Part shown: in pieces, positions 32,297-45,225 of the stretch | Numbering within the stretch: the first letter of the stretch is position 1 | How the letters are laid out: each line of letters starts with the position of its first letter | Notes under the pieces: generated by a model | The model's input: the letters and a program-made list of their open reading frames with translations, nothing else | Database searches by the model: none | Told to the model about the DNA's origin: nothing | Source: Gibbula magus | Taxonomy: Eukaryota; Mollusca; Gastropoda; Trochida; Trochidae | Assembly: GCA_936450465.1 (NCBI GenBank) | Contig: OW388292.1 | Location: forward strand, 30,082,368 to 30,146,367 | Direction: 5' to 3' | Length of the DNA stretch: 64,000 bases | Made by a program: the position numbers and the translations under genes

Positions 32297-32511
32297 TCAC
32301 AGGGAGTAGACGCGGCGCGCGTTCTCGGTGGTGTAGCGCGCCACATCCTGAAGAGACTCCCCCCGGATTCTCCCAATCTCGGCCAGGGTGTGCCCGACCT
32401 ACTCGGGCCTGTTGACATCGTGTCCGGGGGACGGGTGCCTTGGGGTGTCTGTCTCCGCCAATGAAATTTCAAGAGTTTTCACGTCAATATCAATGCCAAT
32501 CAATAGTCACC
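32297..32511 (-). pseudogene. TatD nuclease C-terminal fragment from a second retroelement
   Basis: The minus-strand frame reads SLAETDTPRHPSPGHDVNRP, then a TAG, then GHTLAEIGRIRGESLQDVAR and TENARRVYSL before TGA at 32297-32299. This matches the TatD C-terminus from the ETDAP motif to the NARRLY helix seen at 20930-21100. The nucleotide sequence is different, so it comes from another family or subfamily. The domain is cut off upstream at about 32511. Confidence 0.7.
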
Positions 32512-33606
32512 ACTCCGCGGGTAAATCGTGAATGTAGAATATCCGAATACGAACAAGCCAGGCAGTACTACTGTTGACAGTCGATCCTATTGTTGAATCC
32601 GAGTGTAGAATGACAATTCTCCGCAAACAGGATAGTTTATGAACAAAGCTGCCTCAAGAACAAACAAAAGAAAAAACTTCGACAACGTACCAGAAGTGAC
32701 GGGAATGGAAGTAACTCTAATATGTTTGTACTTTGTTTGTGTGCGGTCTGTTTCTGTATGCTTCACTGTTATGTCATGAGTGTAACGGTTCAAAACCAGG
32801 CTACCCTTTGTTAAACATTTGTGACCCAAAGACAGTTTAATATTATAAAATACATAGAGGATATTTGACATTTCTCGTCGAATACCTTATATATCTCATC
32901 GAGTGAAGTACAAAATGGATATTTTCACGAGTGGTGCAGCCAGTGTAAATATATTATTTCTTCTTCACGAGATGAGATGTACATGGTATTCGACGAGACA
33001 TGTAAAATGTGCTATTTATTAGATCCGAGATCGTTCCATGGCCTTCCTATGACGTCATCCTATTGTTAGGATGACGTTACATGATTGAAAGTGTTATTTC
33101 ACTGAGTAGAATACCATGTTATTTCACTCAGTGAAAATACGGATTTTATTTTAACTCATGAACGCCGTATTTCAGCACAGAATATATAATAAATTCACAT
33201 TTTTCATCACTCATCTTCACTGGAATATATGTTTTCTACACATGTAACAGTTGTACGGATGCAAAAATGAATATTGTTCAATCAATCAAATTCTTTGCTT
33301 ATGAACAAATCAAATGCTGAAAAAGTAGGTGGTATGAGATCAATGCAATGCAATTGAAAAAAAAAGAAATACATCTTGATAAAAAATACTGTCAAAGGTC
33401 AGTTAATGAAACAAATAACAACTAAATAATTGGTAGTTGTTTGTAACCCAGAAAAGTGAAAATTCGTTACACATTCAATCAGTGTTGCATTTTTATTCAT
33501 TAATATTTTAAAATAAAGGACTGGAACTGATAAAAAAAATTCCATAAGAAACACATTTCCTTCTTTGGAGACCCAATTTGTGTCCAACATCAACAATAAT
33601 TTAATA
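32512..33606. other. AT-rich non-coding stretch with a small inverted repeat
   Basis: The only structure seen is an inverted pair, ACATTTCTCGTCGAATACC (32869-32887) and GGTATTCGACGAGACATGT (32985-33003), with ATCTCATCG/CGAGATGAGA nested inside. It may be a short MITE. No gene is supported. Confidence 0.55.
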
Positions 33607-36000
33607 CTGTTTATGCCAACCTCCTTACATCTAGTGAAATATGGAGCAGCATATGACTCTTGATTAATGATGACATGCTTTTAGGCTCCAGGGAATCAAT
33701 ATCCATGAAATATGTATGCGGTGATTGCTTTGATAGTTTGATTATTTCATCTCAACCTTGCATCAACCTATAGTGCTCTATATGATAACTGAGTTATAAA
33801 GTAATAAAAATAATAAACAATGAGCTACTACATGCAATATATTATGTGAATATATATACAATTCTGAACAATTAGTCGACTAACGGACATTGAATTGGCT
33901 TTAAACTGTCAACATTGTCATGTAAGGTTGCTCATGTACAAACTAAAATGTTTAATTGCATTTAGCAGAGCTGTCTTTTCTATCTAATCGTGTATCAATA
34001 TCAATAAACCCTATCACAAGGTAGTGCTTAATTGTGCTACTGACAAGTCCTGACATAGATTGTCATGATCAGACATACTTTATAAAGACATTTAAACCAC
34101 TATTTCCTGATAAAAACATGTTAAGAACTTGTTTTCATTTATAACCTCTTCTCTGATTCGATTTGTTCTCCTCTGATCCCACGGTTTCCTACTCAAGACG
34201 TGAGCTACATTAATATTTGAACACTAATTTTAATATATGGGATATATATTCTAATTGGATGTTTTATAAACATTGTAGTATAATGTACTTTAAGTGATGA
34301 ATCCTCTTACAACCAAGATTTTAATATGTCCAAGATTTAATATTTGCCTTACCACATCTTGCTGAGGAAAATAATGAGCGAATGTAATGTAAATGCGAAT
34401 GTCTAAACCCATTTGAAAAGGAGAAAATATATTATATAGATTGATATCGGAGAAATCTGACAGCACTACCCCAAATAAATATAAAGTATGTAGCTGAAAC
34501 ACAAACCCCAAAACGAGTATTGATTTTTATAATTACGCAGTTTTCTAATTCAGTATGTTCTGGATATCTAAAATGTAGGAACGTCACTGAACAAAAGTTT
34601 GAAATGAGTTGCATTTGTTTTGTCTTGGCATAAATAATGTGAGATGAGTTGCATTACCTTTGTCTCCGTATTAATAGTTTCATAAAAATGCATTTCATGT
34701 TAATATAACAATATCCGTAAGTCCCCCATGAATAAATGATAAAATGAAAGATTTAGTTTACAGTTTGTCCTATAAATCGATGCAGATGCGTGCGATGTAG
34801 TTTCATGTATTTTAGAAGTAACATCAAATTAAAAACATTATCCACTGGGTTTCATGTTCCAAAAGATACAAGTTTAACCAGATTTTGTATATTTAGCTTG
34901 GCATTGGCATTGGATACATATTTCATACATCAAATCAAATTCCTTTCTTGAAAGTTGAAACATTGAAATGGAAGCCATGAACATTTGAAAAAAATAGATC
35001 CTAGGACCCCTACAACTAAACCTGGATGAAACCTGTTTGGTGAAATGCGAAATTTAATGGATTGGATGAAATAATCAACTTGTGTCTACATGTTTACCGA
35101 TACTTATGGGAACATAACAAAGAAGAAAATTCTCTAAATCTGCCAATAACATTGTCCCAAGATCTCAATAACATAACAATAACAAGGAAACACTTGAGGA
35201 AATCAAGTGTATTTGATTTGGTACAAATGAAGCATTTACATTGCAAATATTTGAAACTGTTTTATTTGAAAAAGTTACTTCTAATCTTAGGCAAAAATCA
35301 ATGTCCTCAATGCATTCTAATTTTAATGTAATCAATACAATAATCCATCCAAGCTAGTTTGAAATGATTTTGAATAAGTACGTCGCAAAAATAAATAAAT
35401 AATTTTCCCTTCAAAGGACAAAACTATTTGGGACATTATTCCGATTATAAATTATGCTATTCCCTTTCGTGCAGTAGAAGTCAGGTTTTTAAAAAACGGT
35501 ATCATATTTGTTATTGTTTTGAACATAGATATCCATATTGTCATTATTGTAATGGCATATATGAATCTGAAAATGATTTTTAAAAAATTTTCAATGCAGT
35601 ATAATGACGTCGCATACAACATCACTTCGTAAAGACGAGAGGCCATTGTTTTTGCCGTATTATTTTTTTTAGGTTTTATTGCCACTTACAAATGAATGCA
35701 GTCAACCCGAAGATAGTTTGCTCCTTGAGCATCAGTCTGTTGCATTAGATCTACATATTCTGGAAGATACATCATCTGTGCGCTCAAGGATTAACATTTT
35801 ACATACGCCACTTGCTAAACAATAAACAAGAGGGATTCAAAGCTTCTCCATAATCATTTTTTCAGTACCTTCAAGTTTACACAGATTTGATGATGCTTAA
35901 TGCCTTCGATCTTTCAAGTCAAACCAATTTCGCAATCCACTTGAGTCAATTGAAGCATCCCTTTCCGTGGCGAGAGACAACTGTGATTGATCAAAGTTAA
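33607..36000. repeat. duplicated block, copy A
   Basis: Landmarks in order are ATTAATGATGACATGCTTTT (about 33665), a GAGCTACATTAATATTTGAA segment (34200) and AATGAATGCAGTCAACCCGA (35690). CACTTGAGTCAATTGAAGCA with GAGAGACAACTGTGA follows (35938-35995). The first two and the last recur in the same order and similar spacing at 58268-60310. The third recurs at about 54645 and the last also at 54815. The block is non-coding as far as I can see. Confidence 0.6.
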
Positions 36001-37311
36001 GCAAGAAATGCTACAACTTCATTCATTGAATGCCAACAATGAAGTAAAGGATTCATCCTTCTGTTTGTGCATTTAATGCATTGCATTGCATAGGTGCATT
36101 GATAAGTTGAATACATATGGAAACAATATTTTCTGGAAAACAGCTTTTTTATAGTCGAGATACACGACGTTTGGGAATGCTTACTTCTCAACTTTGGCTT
36201 TAACAAAGTAATTTAACAACGCCATATAGGGCAAACTGAACGAGGTTCTGACAGTGTTCCGATTCAAATATTATTAAAGACTGTGAAATAAATGATTATT
36301 TGTAAAATGTCAATTTCAGCAAATCAAACTATTAAATATAAAGTGTTTTACTCGATTTCGAAAAAAATATGCTAAATTGCTTTATATTTACCGAAAAATA
36401 AGTTTCAGTATACCAATTCGCCCGAGGTTAAGACAGTTTTGATCTAACTTCGGACAGTACCACCTTAATGTTCCATCATGCGTAAATGGTTTAAACTATT
36501 TATCGAAATGATTCTTAATATCCAAAAACACATGATGAATAGTCCTAGAACAATAATATATCCGTTGTTAAACTACTGGAAGTAATTAGTCACTAATACA
36601 GAGCATGCTTTCCGATGATAATTCCATAGATACTGCTGCACGCGTCGTTAGAATATATGACGTCACAATCGAATTCACAGGCATTCACACAAAAACGGTT
36701 TTAGCGCTAAACTTCTCATTTTCTAACTTAATTTTGTTGTCATATGTGAAACTGTAATGTTTCTACATATTTTCTAGCCCCCCCCCCCCCCCCCCCACCC
36801 CCCCCACCCCCTCCCCAGTCATTTAAAACGATGCAAGTGTTTACAAAGAAAAAGTGTCCGAACCATGGTCAAAACTTTCTGAACCAGGGTCATTTTGACA
36901 TATTATCAAAATCTCAATATTGAACCTCAATATAGCATTTAAGGTACCAATATTCTAAGTCATTGTAAAAAATTAGTTTCTTTTTCTATATTCATTCAAT
37001 TTGATACATTCCAGAGTGTCCTAGATGTTCTGGACTGGGCTCCAACATTTACATTAAAACAAATATTTCGCAAATTTCTTTCTAAAACCGTAAGCAAAGG
37101 TTGACATTGAAAAAGATCTCAACTATCAAGTATTTATCAAACGAAATAACAAATAGAACAAATTGAAAAGAACATTTTGAAATAAACATATTAAAGTTGT
37201 TGCAGTTAGTATTGCCTCCGCTACAAGTGAAAAGTGTCCAAAGTATGGGCGACTTCGAGTGGTGTCCGAACTTCGGTCAGTTTCCCCTTAGCAAGGTTGA
37301 AATGAACTACA
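36001..37311. other. AT-rich non-coding stretch with a poly-C tract
   Basis: A run of C with a few A interruptions lies at 36779-36818. Nothing else is recognised. Confidence 0.6.
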
Positions 37312-37449
37312 TCAAACTAATCAAATCAATCACTGCATACATATTTCATGGATATTGATTCCCTGGCTCCTAAAAGCATGTCATCATTAATCAAGAGTCA
37401 TTTGCTGCTCCATATTTTCACTAGATGTAAGAGGGCTGGCATAAACAGG
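37312..37449 (-). repeat. inverted copy of 33607-33742
   Basis: Read on the minus strand, this matches 33607-33742 closely, from CTGTTTATGCCA through the GATGACATGCTTTTAGG landmark to ATAGTTTGAT-like sequence. The two form a widely spaced inverted repeat. A third, direct copy of the core lies near 58285. Confidence 0.75.
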
Positions 37450-38472
37450 AACGTCATATTGCTGATGTTCTACGCCATGAAGCAAATTTGCTTTGCTCGT
37501 GGAGTTTTAAAGTGTCGATTCTAATCCTTTATTCAAGTATTTATGATTGATGATGTAACAATGATTGAATGGGTAAAGTGTTTATTTGACATTTGTTATG
37601 TCATGCCAACAATCTTGTTGTTATTAGTTGTGGTTTGTATAATTTTTAGTAAGAACTGACTCACTAAATTGTCAAAAAATTAAAATGTCAATAGTTTCTT
37701 ATTTATGTTTCACTAACATTGCATTGAACTATTATCAGCAGATGCTTGTTTGTAAGCATAGTATTTAATCGATTAGACAGTTTTCATTTTTACATCCATA
37801 CAACAGTGACAGTCATTGAAAAAAATGTTTCAGTGAAGATGAGTGATTCAAATCCACCTGATTCACTGCTGGATTGAAGAGGTTCAGCATCGTCCTTTAA
37901 AACCGGAAGGTACTGGGAAGTGGGTTTAATGGGAAAATGTGAGGTCCTTTTGGCTTTGGGTTAAAAAGGTCGAGTTGAAAGCTGAAACTGTGTTAATGTA
38001 TCGCTTTAATATGATTTGCAGGAAACTGGAATATCCTGAACCAATCCATTTGCTCGTGTTAAAGTTTCAACATATTCACGTTAAACTAATGTGATGTTCG
38101 TAATTCAAACCAGGACGTGAATATCACGTGTGAGCTAGCAGAGGTACGATATTCACGTGACATCAGAAACTCTAGAGAGGTTTGATATTGACCTTTTGTA
38201 TCATTCATTTCTATCATTTTCGTGTATTTGTCTTAGTCCATTTCAGAATGTATAAGTGGTGGTAGTATAATGGTCTCTTTCCATTATTCATTTAACTCGC
38301 TAAAGGTCAATAACATTAAGAGTTGATGAATTTCATTGCTTAATAATATTGATTAATGGTGATTGAACAAACTTGGAGAGCTGCTTAGTTCAATTCAATT
38401 ATAAAAAAAAATGAAACCGTGATTATCATTTGTTCGTTATTAGGTTCATTATGTGGTATTATCATCAACGTT
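37450..38472. other. non-coding, nothing recognised
   Basis: AT-rich. A small cluster of ATATCACGTG/ATTCACGTGA words lies at about 38115-38160. No gene is supported. Confidence 0.5.
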
Positions 38473-38484
38473 TCTGTATCTGCA

Positions 38485-38584
38485 GCAATCTTTTTTAAAT
38501 TAGGCAAATAAATTAAATATCTCGCCGATAATGGCTGCAATACTGCCGAAGCGGCGTTAAACAATAACTCACTCACTCACTCAC
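38485..38584 (+). mobile_element. LINE 3' tail, 100 bp
   Basis: The family 3' end (GCTGCAATACTGCCGAAGCG and following ACTC repeats) lies between TCTGTATCTGCA at 38473-38484 and 38585-38596, an exact 12-bp target duplication. Confidence 0.88.
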
Positions 38585-38596
38585 TCTGTATCTGCA

Positions 38597-40380
38597 TACA
38601 TGTCTGCACTATTTGAAAACTTTAAATACGTTTTATGCTCATTCAAAGCTTACATTTTGCACGTTTTCGTCAATACCAATCCTGTAATCTTTTCTAGTAT
38701 ATTATTTTTACATTAATTGCGAAAAGGGTGTTGCATCATGCTTGTCGCAGCACGTTAGTGTTTGGTCTTTATAAAAATGTTGCCAAAGATTATGAAGAAA
38801 AGACAGTCAAAAATAATATCTTAATATGGTTCAGTCAAGTTGCCTCTCCAACTGCGAATTGTAGAGCATACATGCGTGGCTATATGTACTAATATAGTTT
38901 CAATAACTGGTTCAAAGAAGCTAAGGACTTATACATTTCACTTGCTTGAAAAATTGTAAAACAATTAAAGAATTCGTTGTTTATTATGAATTAAAATTGA
39001 CAGATAGCATTACTAAACACCATGTTGCTGAATCATATTTATTTATGGTACATTTTCTGTTAAATATCAATTTATCTTTGTTTGAAGTAAATAAAGTTGG
39101 AACTTATAAGTGTTCCCGATAGGAGAGATAGCTGCAGTCGTAGTAAATCAAATACATGTAAAATCTAGTAAAAAGGGTTCCTTTAGCAATCTTTGCTAAG
39201 GTTGACCTTCTTTAGGACTACACTTAGGTAACCTAAGTGACATACGATCACAAGCTTTTTGAAAGGAGGCACATAACAGTTCAGTTGTTTTACATTTGAC
39301 ATTGTCATCATAAGTCTTGAATGTCGGACATTAATAATACAATTACTATGAGAAATAGTATCACTTCTTTTAGAAATTTCGTAAACGTAATATGAACTGA
39401 AGCATGTTATATGGATTGACAACTTCGTTATTGCATCAGTTGGCGGCATGTTGGTTTTACTGATCACGTAAACACCACAATATTGAAGAGTGATTATGGT
39501 AGTGAGAGGGGTATTGGAATGACGACTACCGTTACACAGCAGAACATTTTACAGAGCTTGGAATTCCGAAAACCGAAACTTGAAAAGGTGCAGAAACTTT
39601 TGTAGAAATGTTGTACATGTTGGTTCTTGATCCCGAAACAAAGCTATTCTAAATGAGTGAGGGCGATATATGTCAATGTCACAATGCTTCCATTTTGGAT
39701 AAATCTTCTCTGCCAACCAATATATAGATACATTAAGGAATCCTACGAAATCTTAAAAAGATCTAAATGACACATGCTGAGTATGTCCATACCTGTACAT
39801 ATATACTGGACTTAAAATCATTAAAATCCTATCAGGATCTATTGACCTATAAAAGTGAGATTAAATTTTCCACCCACTAACAGAATTACCTACAATTCTG
39901 TGTTGATACAAGACGCTGATACTACCATCTTCATTAAAACTTGAATGAGTGACTTGACTGATTATCTAATGATACACCTGTTTCCCGATTAATCTTCAGT
40001 GTGCCTTCTACTGAGGACAGATGACCAAATCAGTAGATAAATCCTTACATTCTCAGCATTAGTTATTAAGTTACCTTTTTGTTTGATTACTGGCTTGATA
40101 CAAACTGAATAAGCAGATCAGTAAGCCTTGGATATCTGTAACTTTTTATCAACTCTTATTGATATGTTTTATAGCAGGAGACACTTGGGTGAAATTATAT
40201 TTATGATCCAAAATCATTCTTCATTAATTTTAGTTTAAACATACACATCTCTGAACACATTAGACTTCTAGTGTGGTGATGTTGTGACACTGTGACGTCA
40301 TCGTGATGAAGACGTCTTGACATTGTGATGGCATCAGGTGTTTGATGGAACAGCAAAAATGTTACATCCGTCACACATCA
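38597..40380. other. AT-rich non-coding stretch
   Basis: No gene is supported. The end (about 40140-40340) resembles 52200-52300 and 52620-52760, including AAAATCATTCTT and repeated TGACGTCATC-like words, so it belongs to the duplicated-block system. Confidence 0.5.
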
Positions 40381-41215
40381 ATGTAGTTGTAAACTATGAG
40401 AAATGGGATTCCTGTACAGTCTTCAGTGAATCACTTATCAGCACATTCAGGTTTTGACATTATCTTGGATGGGACCATCTTGAATGCATCAAACATTGAA
40501 CAAAACACTCTATCAATCTACTAAAGTCATTACAAGTGAGAGATATACTCATACTTTTCAGAGTGTATCGAATGATACCCTACACTTTTCCCCGCACAAT
40601 CAGACACATATTGTGTGAGTGTTGGGACACTGCGCACATAAGGGAAACCTTTTATCCAGATATTGCTATATCTCAAGTTTTTAGCCAATTTGGGAACATC
40701 GTGTTTTAGACTTTTTAAAAGCTGTAAATCTTTTCGACAAATTGTAACTTTTGACTATTCTAAATTAATTTTTAACCAAATTGTGATAATTTGCTTGTGT
40801 TTTTTTACGACCTTTGTATCATTACTTTTTGCTTTTGCAATTTAAATTTTGTTAATCAATTAACTTAAATTTCTCGCCGCTAATGGCTGCGATATTGCCG
40901 AAGCGGCGTTAAGCAATAACTCACTCACTCACTTTTACCCGTGGGGCCCTTACGAGGCGCAAGCTATGTTATGTAAATTTGTTACTCAGGTCCATCATGT
41001 CAAAATTATTGATACTAAACCAAATCTTTAGATATCTAAATGTTGATAAAAAAAATACGCCATTGGGCATGTGTACAGACTTGACACTCCCGAAGATTTT
41101 CATGTATGTTTTTTCAGTATCCAAAGAAAGTTTCCTTATGCAATTTTGAGATAGATCGCCTCTAGGAATTTCATAAAACCTCCTGATAAAGAACAATTCC
41201 AGTAGTTGTCAAATA
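40381..41215. repeat. duplicated block, copy B
   Basis: ATGTAGTTGTAAACTATGAG with GAAATGGGATT (40381-40412) recurs at 49718. CATCAAACATTGAACAAAAC (40488) recurs as a diverged copy at 49832. GATAGATCGCCTCTAGGAA (about 41151) recurs at 50112. A LINE tail (40595-40929) is inserted in this copy only. Confidence 0.7.
40595..40929 (+). mobile_element. diverged LINE 3' end
   Basis: It carries the end of the RNase H-associated ORF (TGTGAGTGTTGGGACACTGC) and the tail CGAAGCGGCGTTAAGCAATA with ACTC repeats. It is flanked by CACTTTTCCCCG (40583-40594) and CACTTTTACCCG (40930-40941). Many differences from the copies at 43919 and 63077 mark it as older. Confidence 0.85.
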
Positions 41216-43905
41216 GCAACTTATTTGCAATTCAAACACAATTATTTTCACGTCATTTATTATGTTTTTGTTGTTTTCAATGGATGATATATCAGGATAC
41301 AGGAGAAGACGGACTGGAGATGAGTCCATGTATGAAATGTTATTTTTCATACTATTACTATACATATTAATTACCTGGAAATAATAGGTTGACTGAATTT
41401 TCACGATTTTCCTATTAGTGTTTGGAGTATGCAGGAAAACATCAGACACATGGAGAAAACCAACTACATTCTGTTCTCTGAAAACGGTACAAGTAGACAT
41501 ATCATCCATCTTGGTCAGTATGAGGGATTGGGTAAGTAATCCGTGAATCGATTTTGAAATTCTGTTGGTCTGGGCAATAGATAAAATGGTGGAACAAAGT
41601 GCTAGTGTCAAGCGCAGGAAAGGCTAATGGGTTGAGGTAAATCAACTATTCTTATTTGACCAAACGGGAATCTTAAGCACACTTATAGAAAGGTATACAA
41701 ACATGTCCATGTAAAATCGTTTGTGTTCTCAAAATAGCCAATCATTTCTAATATACTGAACAAAACTACTTAAAAACTATTTTTAAAATGTTTCTTAAAA
41801 AGATAGCTCCAATCATAAAATCCGTCCATGCAAGCGTGCATAGATCCTAACAAAGGAATGTTCCAGTAATTATTGCCATGGATTTTATATATCAAATTTT
41901 ATCAAATGGTATGTTCAGCCTAATTACGTAAATACTTGATCTTGACTAAATTCATCAGCAATAACAGAACATAGCTTGGAATTTACCTCTATTAACTAAA
42001 CCCATCAAATTGAAGACATGTTTTAAATTGTAAAGTGTAGCAAATCAACGTTATCAACAATAAACATAAAGCATTCATTGAGCTATACATTTCATTCCAT
42101 GAATAATATAGTAGGTTTTGTCATTGGTGACAAATTTATAATATGGTAATATTTAATGAAGACTGTCAACTATCCCTGAGGTGTTGTAAATTCACAAGTG
42201 ACAACATTAAGTGGATTGAGATATGTTCCCTTGACAAACTAACATCCTTATTTATTAGAGCATGTAGCTATAGGCCAGCTCAAATTTATGGACTTTTATG
42301 AATGTATCATGTGCTACTGCGATCTATATTTATGTTTCATAATGCACTTTCAAGACAACACTATTTGAAGTCCTAATCATCTAATCTAACATCAATCTAA
42401 CACATCCATAATCACTGACAATTTCTTCAGGCAAGGTATCTGTAATAAAACAAAGTAATGTATTACTATGAGTTTTAAGCTGTGGTGTTTACAAGGATTT
42501 GTTTAGTGATGTCAGAACTCGTGACCTTGACCTTTGACATTGAACAGGAACATGTCTAGACAATTTCCCAGGGGTATAAGTATGAAGATATTCATATGAT
42601 ATATTAAAACCATTATTGGAAAAAAGTTAAAGCCAAAACAAAATGCTGCAGTTGCGACAGCGGAAACTGCACGAAAACTGATAGCACTGCTAATAAAGCT
42701 CTTAAAGATGTTGTTTCATCTGAAAAGCATAACATATAAATACACAGGAAACTGCCTTTGTTTCATCTTGTAATCAAAATATATTTAAATATAATTACAT
42801 AGGAAATTGCTTTCAGTTTCAGTTTCGTTTTATGAAAGATTAAAGGAGACGCCTCAAAGCAAATAACCATCATGAGTAAGAGGTCAGAATCACAGACGAA
42901 TGATGCCAATGTAATAAAGTCGACTATATTGATGCCATGGCCTCACCAAACGAGGTCCCATCTATCAACAGATATTTCCCAAATGAATAGAATGCTTGTC
43001 AACAATAAAATCCAGCAAGAAGTATAGTTTGCTACTTAGGGACTGAATTCCCACACGCTGTCTTTATCTGCACGCTGGACAAGTTTCAGTACAACCAAAG
43101 AAGATACAATATAATATGTTTTAAAAAAAAGGAAGAAATACAGTACAACTTGGATTGGAACAGTTCATAGCTTTTTTAACAATACTGTACTGTACACTAT
43201 ACAATACTATTAACAATATAGATAAACATGTTTTGTTATTACTCAAATATCGAATGTATTTAAGCCACATGATGACATTTTGTGCAACGATTATTGCACT
43301 TTTGACTAGTACTGATATAAATGCTAATATCAAGAACTGATCTGCAATCTGCAATCTCACACTTAAGTGCAGTTAAATTTGAATTACTAAAAGTTTCAGA
43401 AGTTTGCAGACATATTTAAACATGTAGTCCTCAACACCATAGGTTTGATAAAATAATATATTTTTTTCAAAATCAATTTAAATAAATAGAAGTGGCAGTA
43501 ACCAATCAAATTATTATTTTAGTTGTCTCAATGATAGTTTGTCTCACTTTTTTGGTTTTCTTCTGCCTTTTCGGAAAGTTGCATATGAATTTAGTTCCCA
43601 AATTTACCTTTCCATATAATTTAAATTCTTTGAATGTAATTCTGGTAGATGTAAAGTGTTGGCTTTGAATTATTAGATGAAAACTGTGAGAACATTATGA
43701 CGTGACGATCAATGGGGATACACTGATTAAAGGCTATTTCCGTATTGTGAGTGAAATATATCTTTAATATTTACATAATTTGTATGTGTATATGTTGATA
43801 TACAAAACATGAACACATAATTTCTATTGATAACAGCATGGCATATCAAACAATATAATATTCCCAAGACTGTTGGGCTCTGAAATAATTTTATGCAGGA
43901 TAGTT
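41216..43905. other. AT-rich non-coding stretch
   Basis: Nothing supported. A minus-strand open frame of 146 codons at 41171-41611 has low complexity and no domain. Confidence 0.5.
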
Positions 43906-43918
43906 CTCTTTCTTGTTT

Positions 43919-44605
43919 ACTGCAGAAGCTAAGGCCATCCTTAAGGCCGTCCATCACATTAAAAACTCAACCCCTAATAATTACATTATTTTTTCCGATT
44001 CACTTTCTTGCCTACAAGCAATTAAAAACTGTAAGAGTGATCACCCAATTATCAGGGATATTTTATTACTTCATAATTCTTGTCTCCAATGCGACATCGT
44101 CTTCTGCTGGCTTCCTAGCCATATGGGTATAAGAGGTAATAACAAAGCTGATTCGGTAGCTAAATCAGCATTAAACCTCAAACATATTTCTCCCACTAAA
44201 GTTCCATATACGGATTCTAAACCTGCTATAAGATCTTACATTAAACAACGTTGGAAGTCCCAATGGGACCAACAACATCATAACAAACTTCACACTATTC
44301 AAACTCATTTAGGATACAAATCTCTATCCTCTTTTACCCGGCAGGAAGCGTGTGTCCTACGACGATGTCGTATTGGACACTCTCATCTTACTCACTCATA
44401 TCTTTTAAAGGGGGAAGATCCCCCGATATGTATACCCTGTCAGTGTCCTCTCACAATCAAACACATTTTATGTGAGTGTTGGGACACTGCACATATCAGG
44501 GAAACTTTTTATCCTTCTATTTCAATCAGTCAAGTTTTTACTCATTTCGGTGAGCATCGTGTTTTAGATTTTCTAAAGGCTATACACCTTATTGACAAAT
44601 TGTAA
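43919..44605 (+). pseudogene. LINE ORF2 C-terminus: RNase H and Cys/His-rich region
   Basis: The frame starts within the truncated copy at AEAKAILKAVHHIKN and shows RNase H landmarks FSDSLSCLQAIKN and SHMGIRGNNKADSVAKSA. These supply Glu and Asp catalytic residues. LRRCRIGHSHLTHSYLLKGE and a CIPCQCPLTIKHILCEC finger-like segment follow, ending at TAA 44603-44605. RT and endonuclease are absent, so it is a dead fragment. The frame is intact, so the insertion is young. Confidence 0.85.
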
Positions 44606-44796
44606 ATTTTAACTTTTCATTATCAGCTTTTATTCAACTTGTGATAATATGCTGATGTTTTTACGGCCTTCGTGCCGTGTTCTGTTTTTCAATTGCAATT
44701 TTCTTTTTTAAATTAGGAAAATAAATTAAATATCTCGCCGCTAATGGCTGCAATACTGCCGAAGCGGCGTTAAACAATAACTCACTCACTCACTCA
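43919..44796 (+). mobile_element. 5'-truncated LINE with RNase H domain
   Basis: The copy lies between exact 13-bp duplications CTCTTTCTTGTTT (43906-43918 and 44797-44809). It contains the C-terminal ORF part, a 3' UTR, and the GCGGCGTTAAACAATAACTC tail with ACTC repeats. RNase H plus a tail of short repeats suggests an I/Nimb-type clade; the clade is inferred. Confidence 0.9.
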
Positions 44797-44828
44797 CTCT
44801 TTCTTGTTTCACATCGATTTGGTTTCTT

Positions 44829-45217
44829 CATCCTCGGTTACCCATGGTTTTATATATGCTCCGTTACTCTCAACTATATCACCCATGGGAAACCTTATCA
44901 GGAGAATCTGTACTCAAATTACCCGCCCTTGGCTGGCGTGAGCCAATCAAACTGCTACGCAGCTTGTACCTGCGAACCAATGACAATTCATATCACTTCG
45001 TTGCACAGCACGCGAGGTCATTTTGTTAGCCATCCGTCACCGGTTATCTCCTTTGACCATTTCCGTCTTATCCTATTGAGCATTTTCTTTGGTTAATGAC
45101 TTCGTCACGCCGGCCAAGGGCGGGTAATTTTAGTACAGATTTCTCTCATAGAGTTTCCCATGGGTGATATAATGGAGAGTAACGGAGCATATATAAAACC
45201 ATGGGTAACCGAGGATG
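44829..45217. mobile_element. foldback-type element with 8-bp target duplication
   Basis: Arms of about 115 bp (44829-44943 and 45104-45217) are near-perfect inverted complements, beginning CATCCTCGGTTACCCATGG. GGTTTCTT lies directly outside both ends (44821-44828, 45218-45225). An 8-bp duplication fits hAT-like or P-like transposition, while the long arms resemble foldback elements. Non-coding. It lies immediately 3' of the LINE copy. Confidence 0.9.
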
Positions 45218-45225
45218 GGTTTCTT

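Noticed and set aside
32027..32464. 145-codon plus-strand frame in the GC-rich island
   Set aside because: The minus strand there carries the TatD C-terminus and LTR-like features, so the plus frame is a GC-driven shadow.
38560..38590. CRISPR-like array of short repeats (ACTC runs)
   Set aside because: They are the simple-sequence tails of LINE and SINE insertions in a eukaryotic genome.
41171..41611. 146-codon minus-strand frame
   Set aside because: AT-rich, no domain, no splice context, and it overlaps the non-coding duplicated block. Probably chance.
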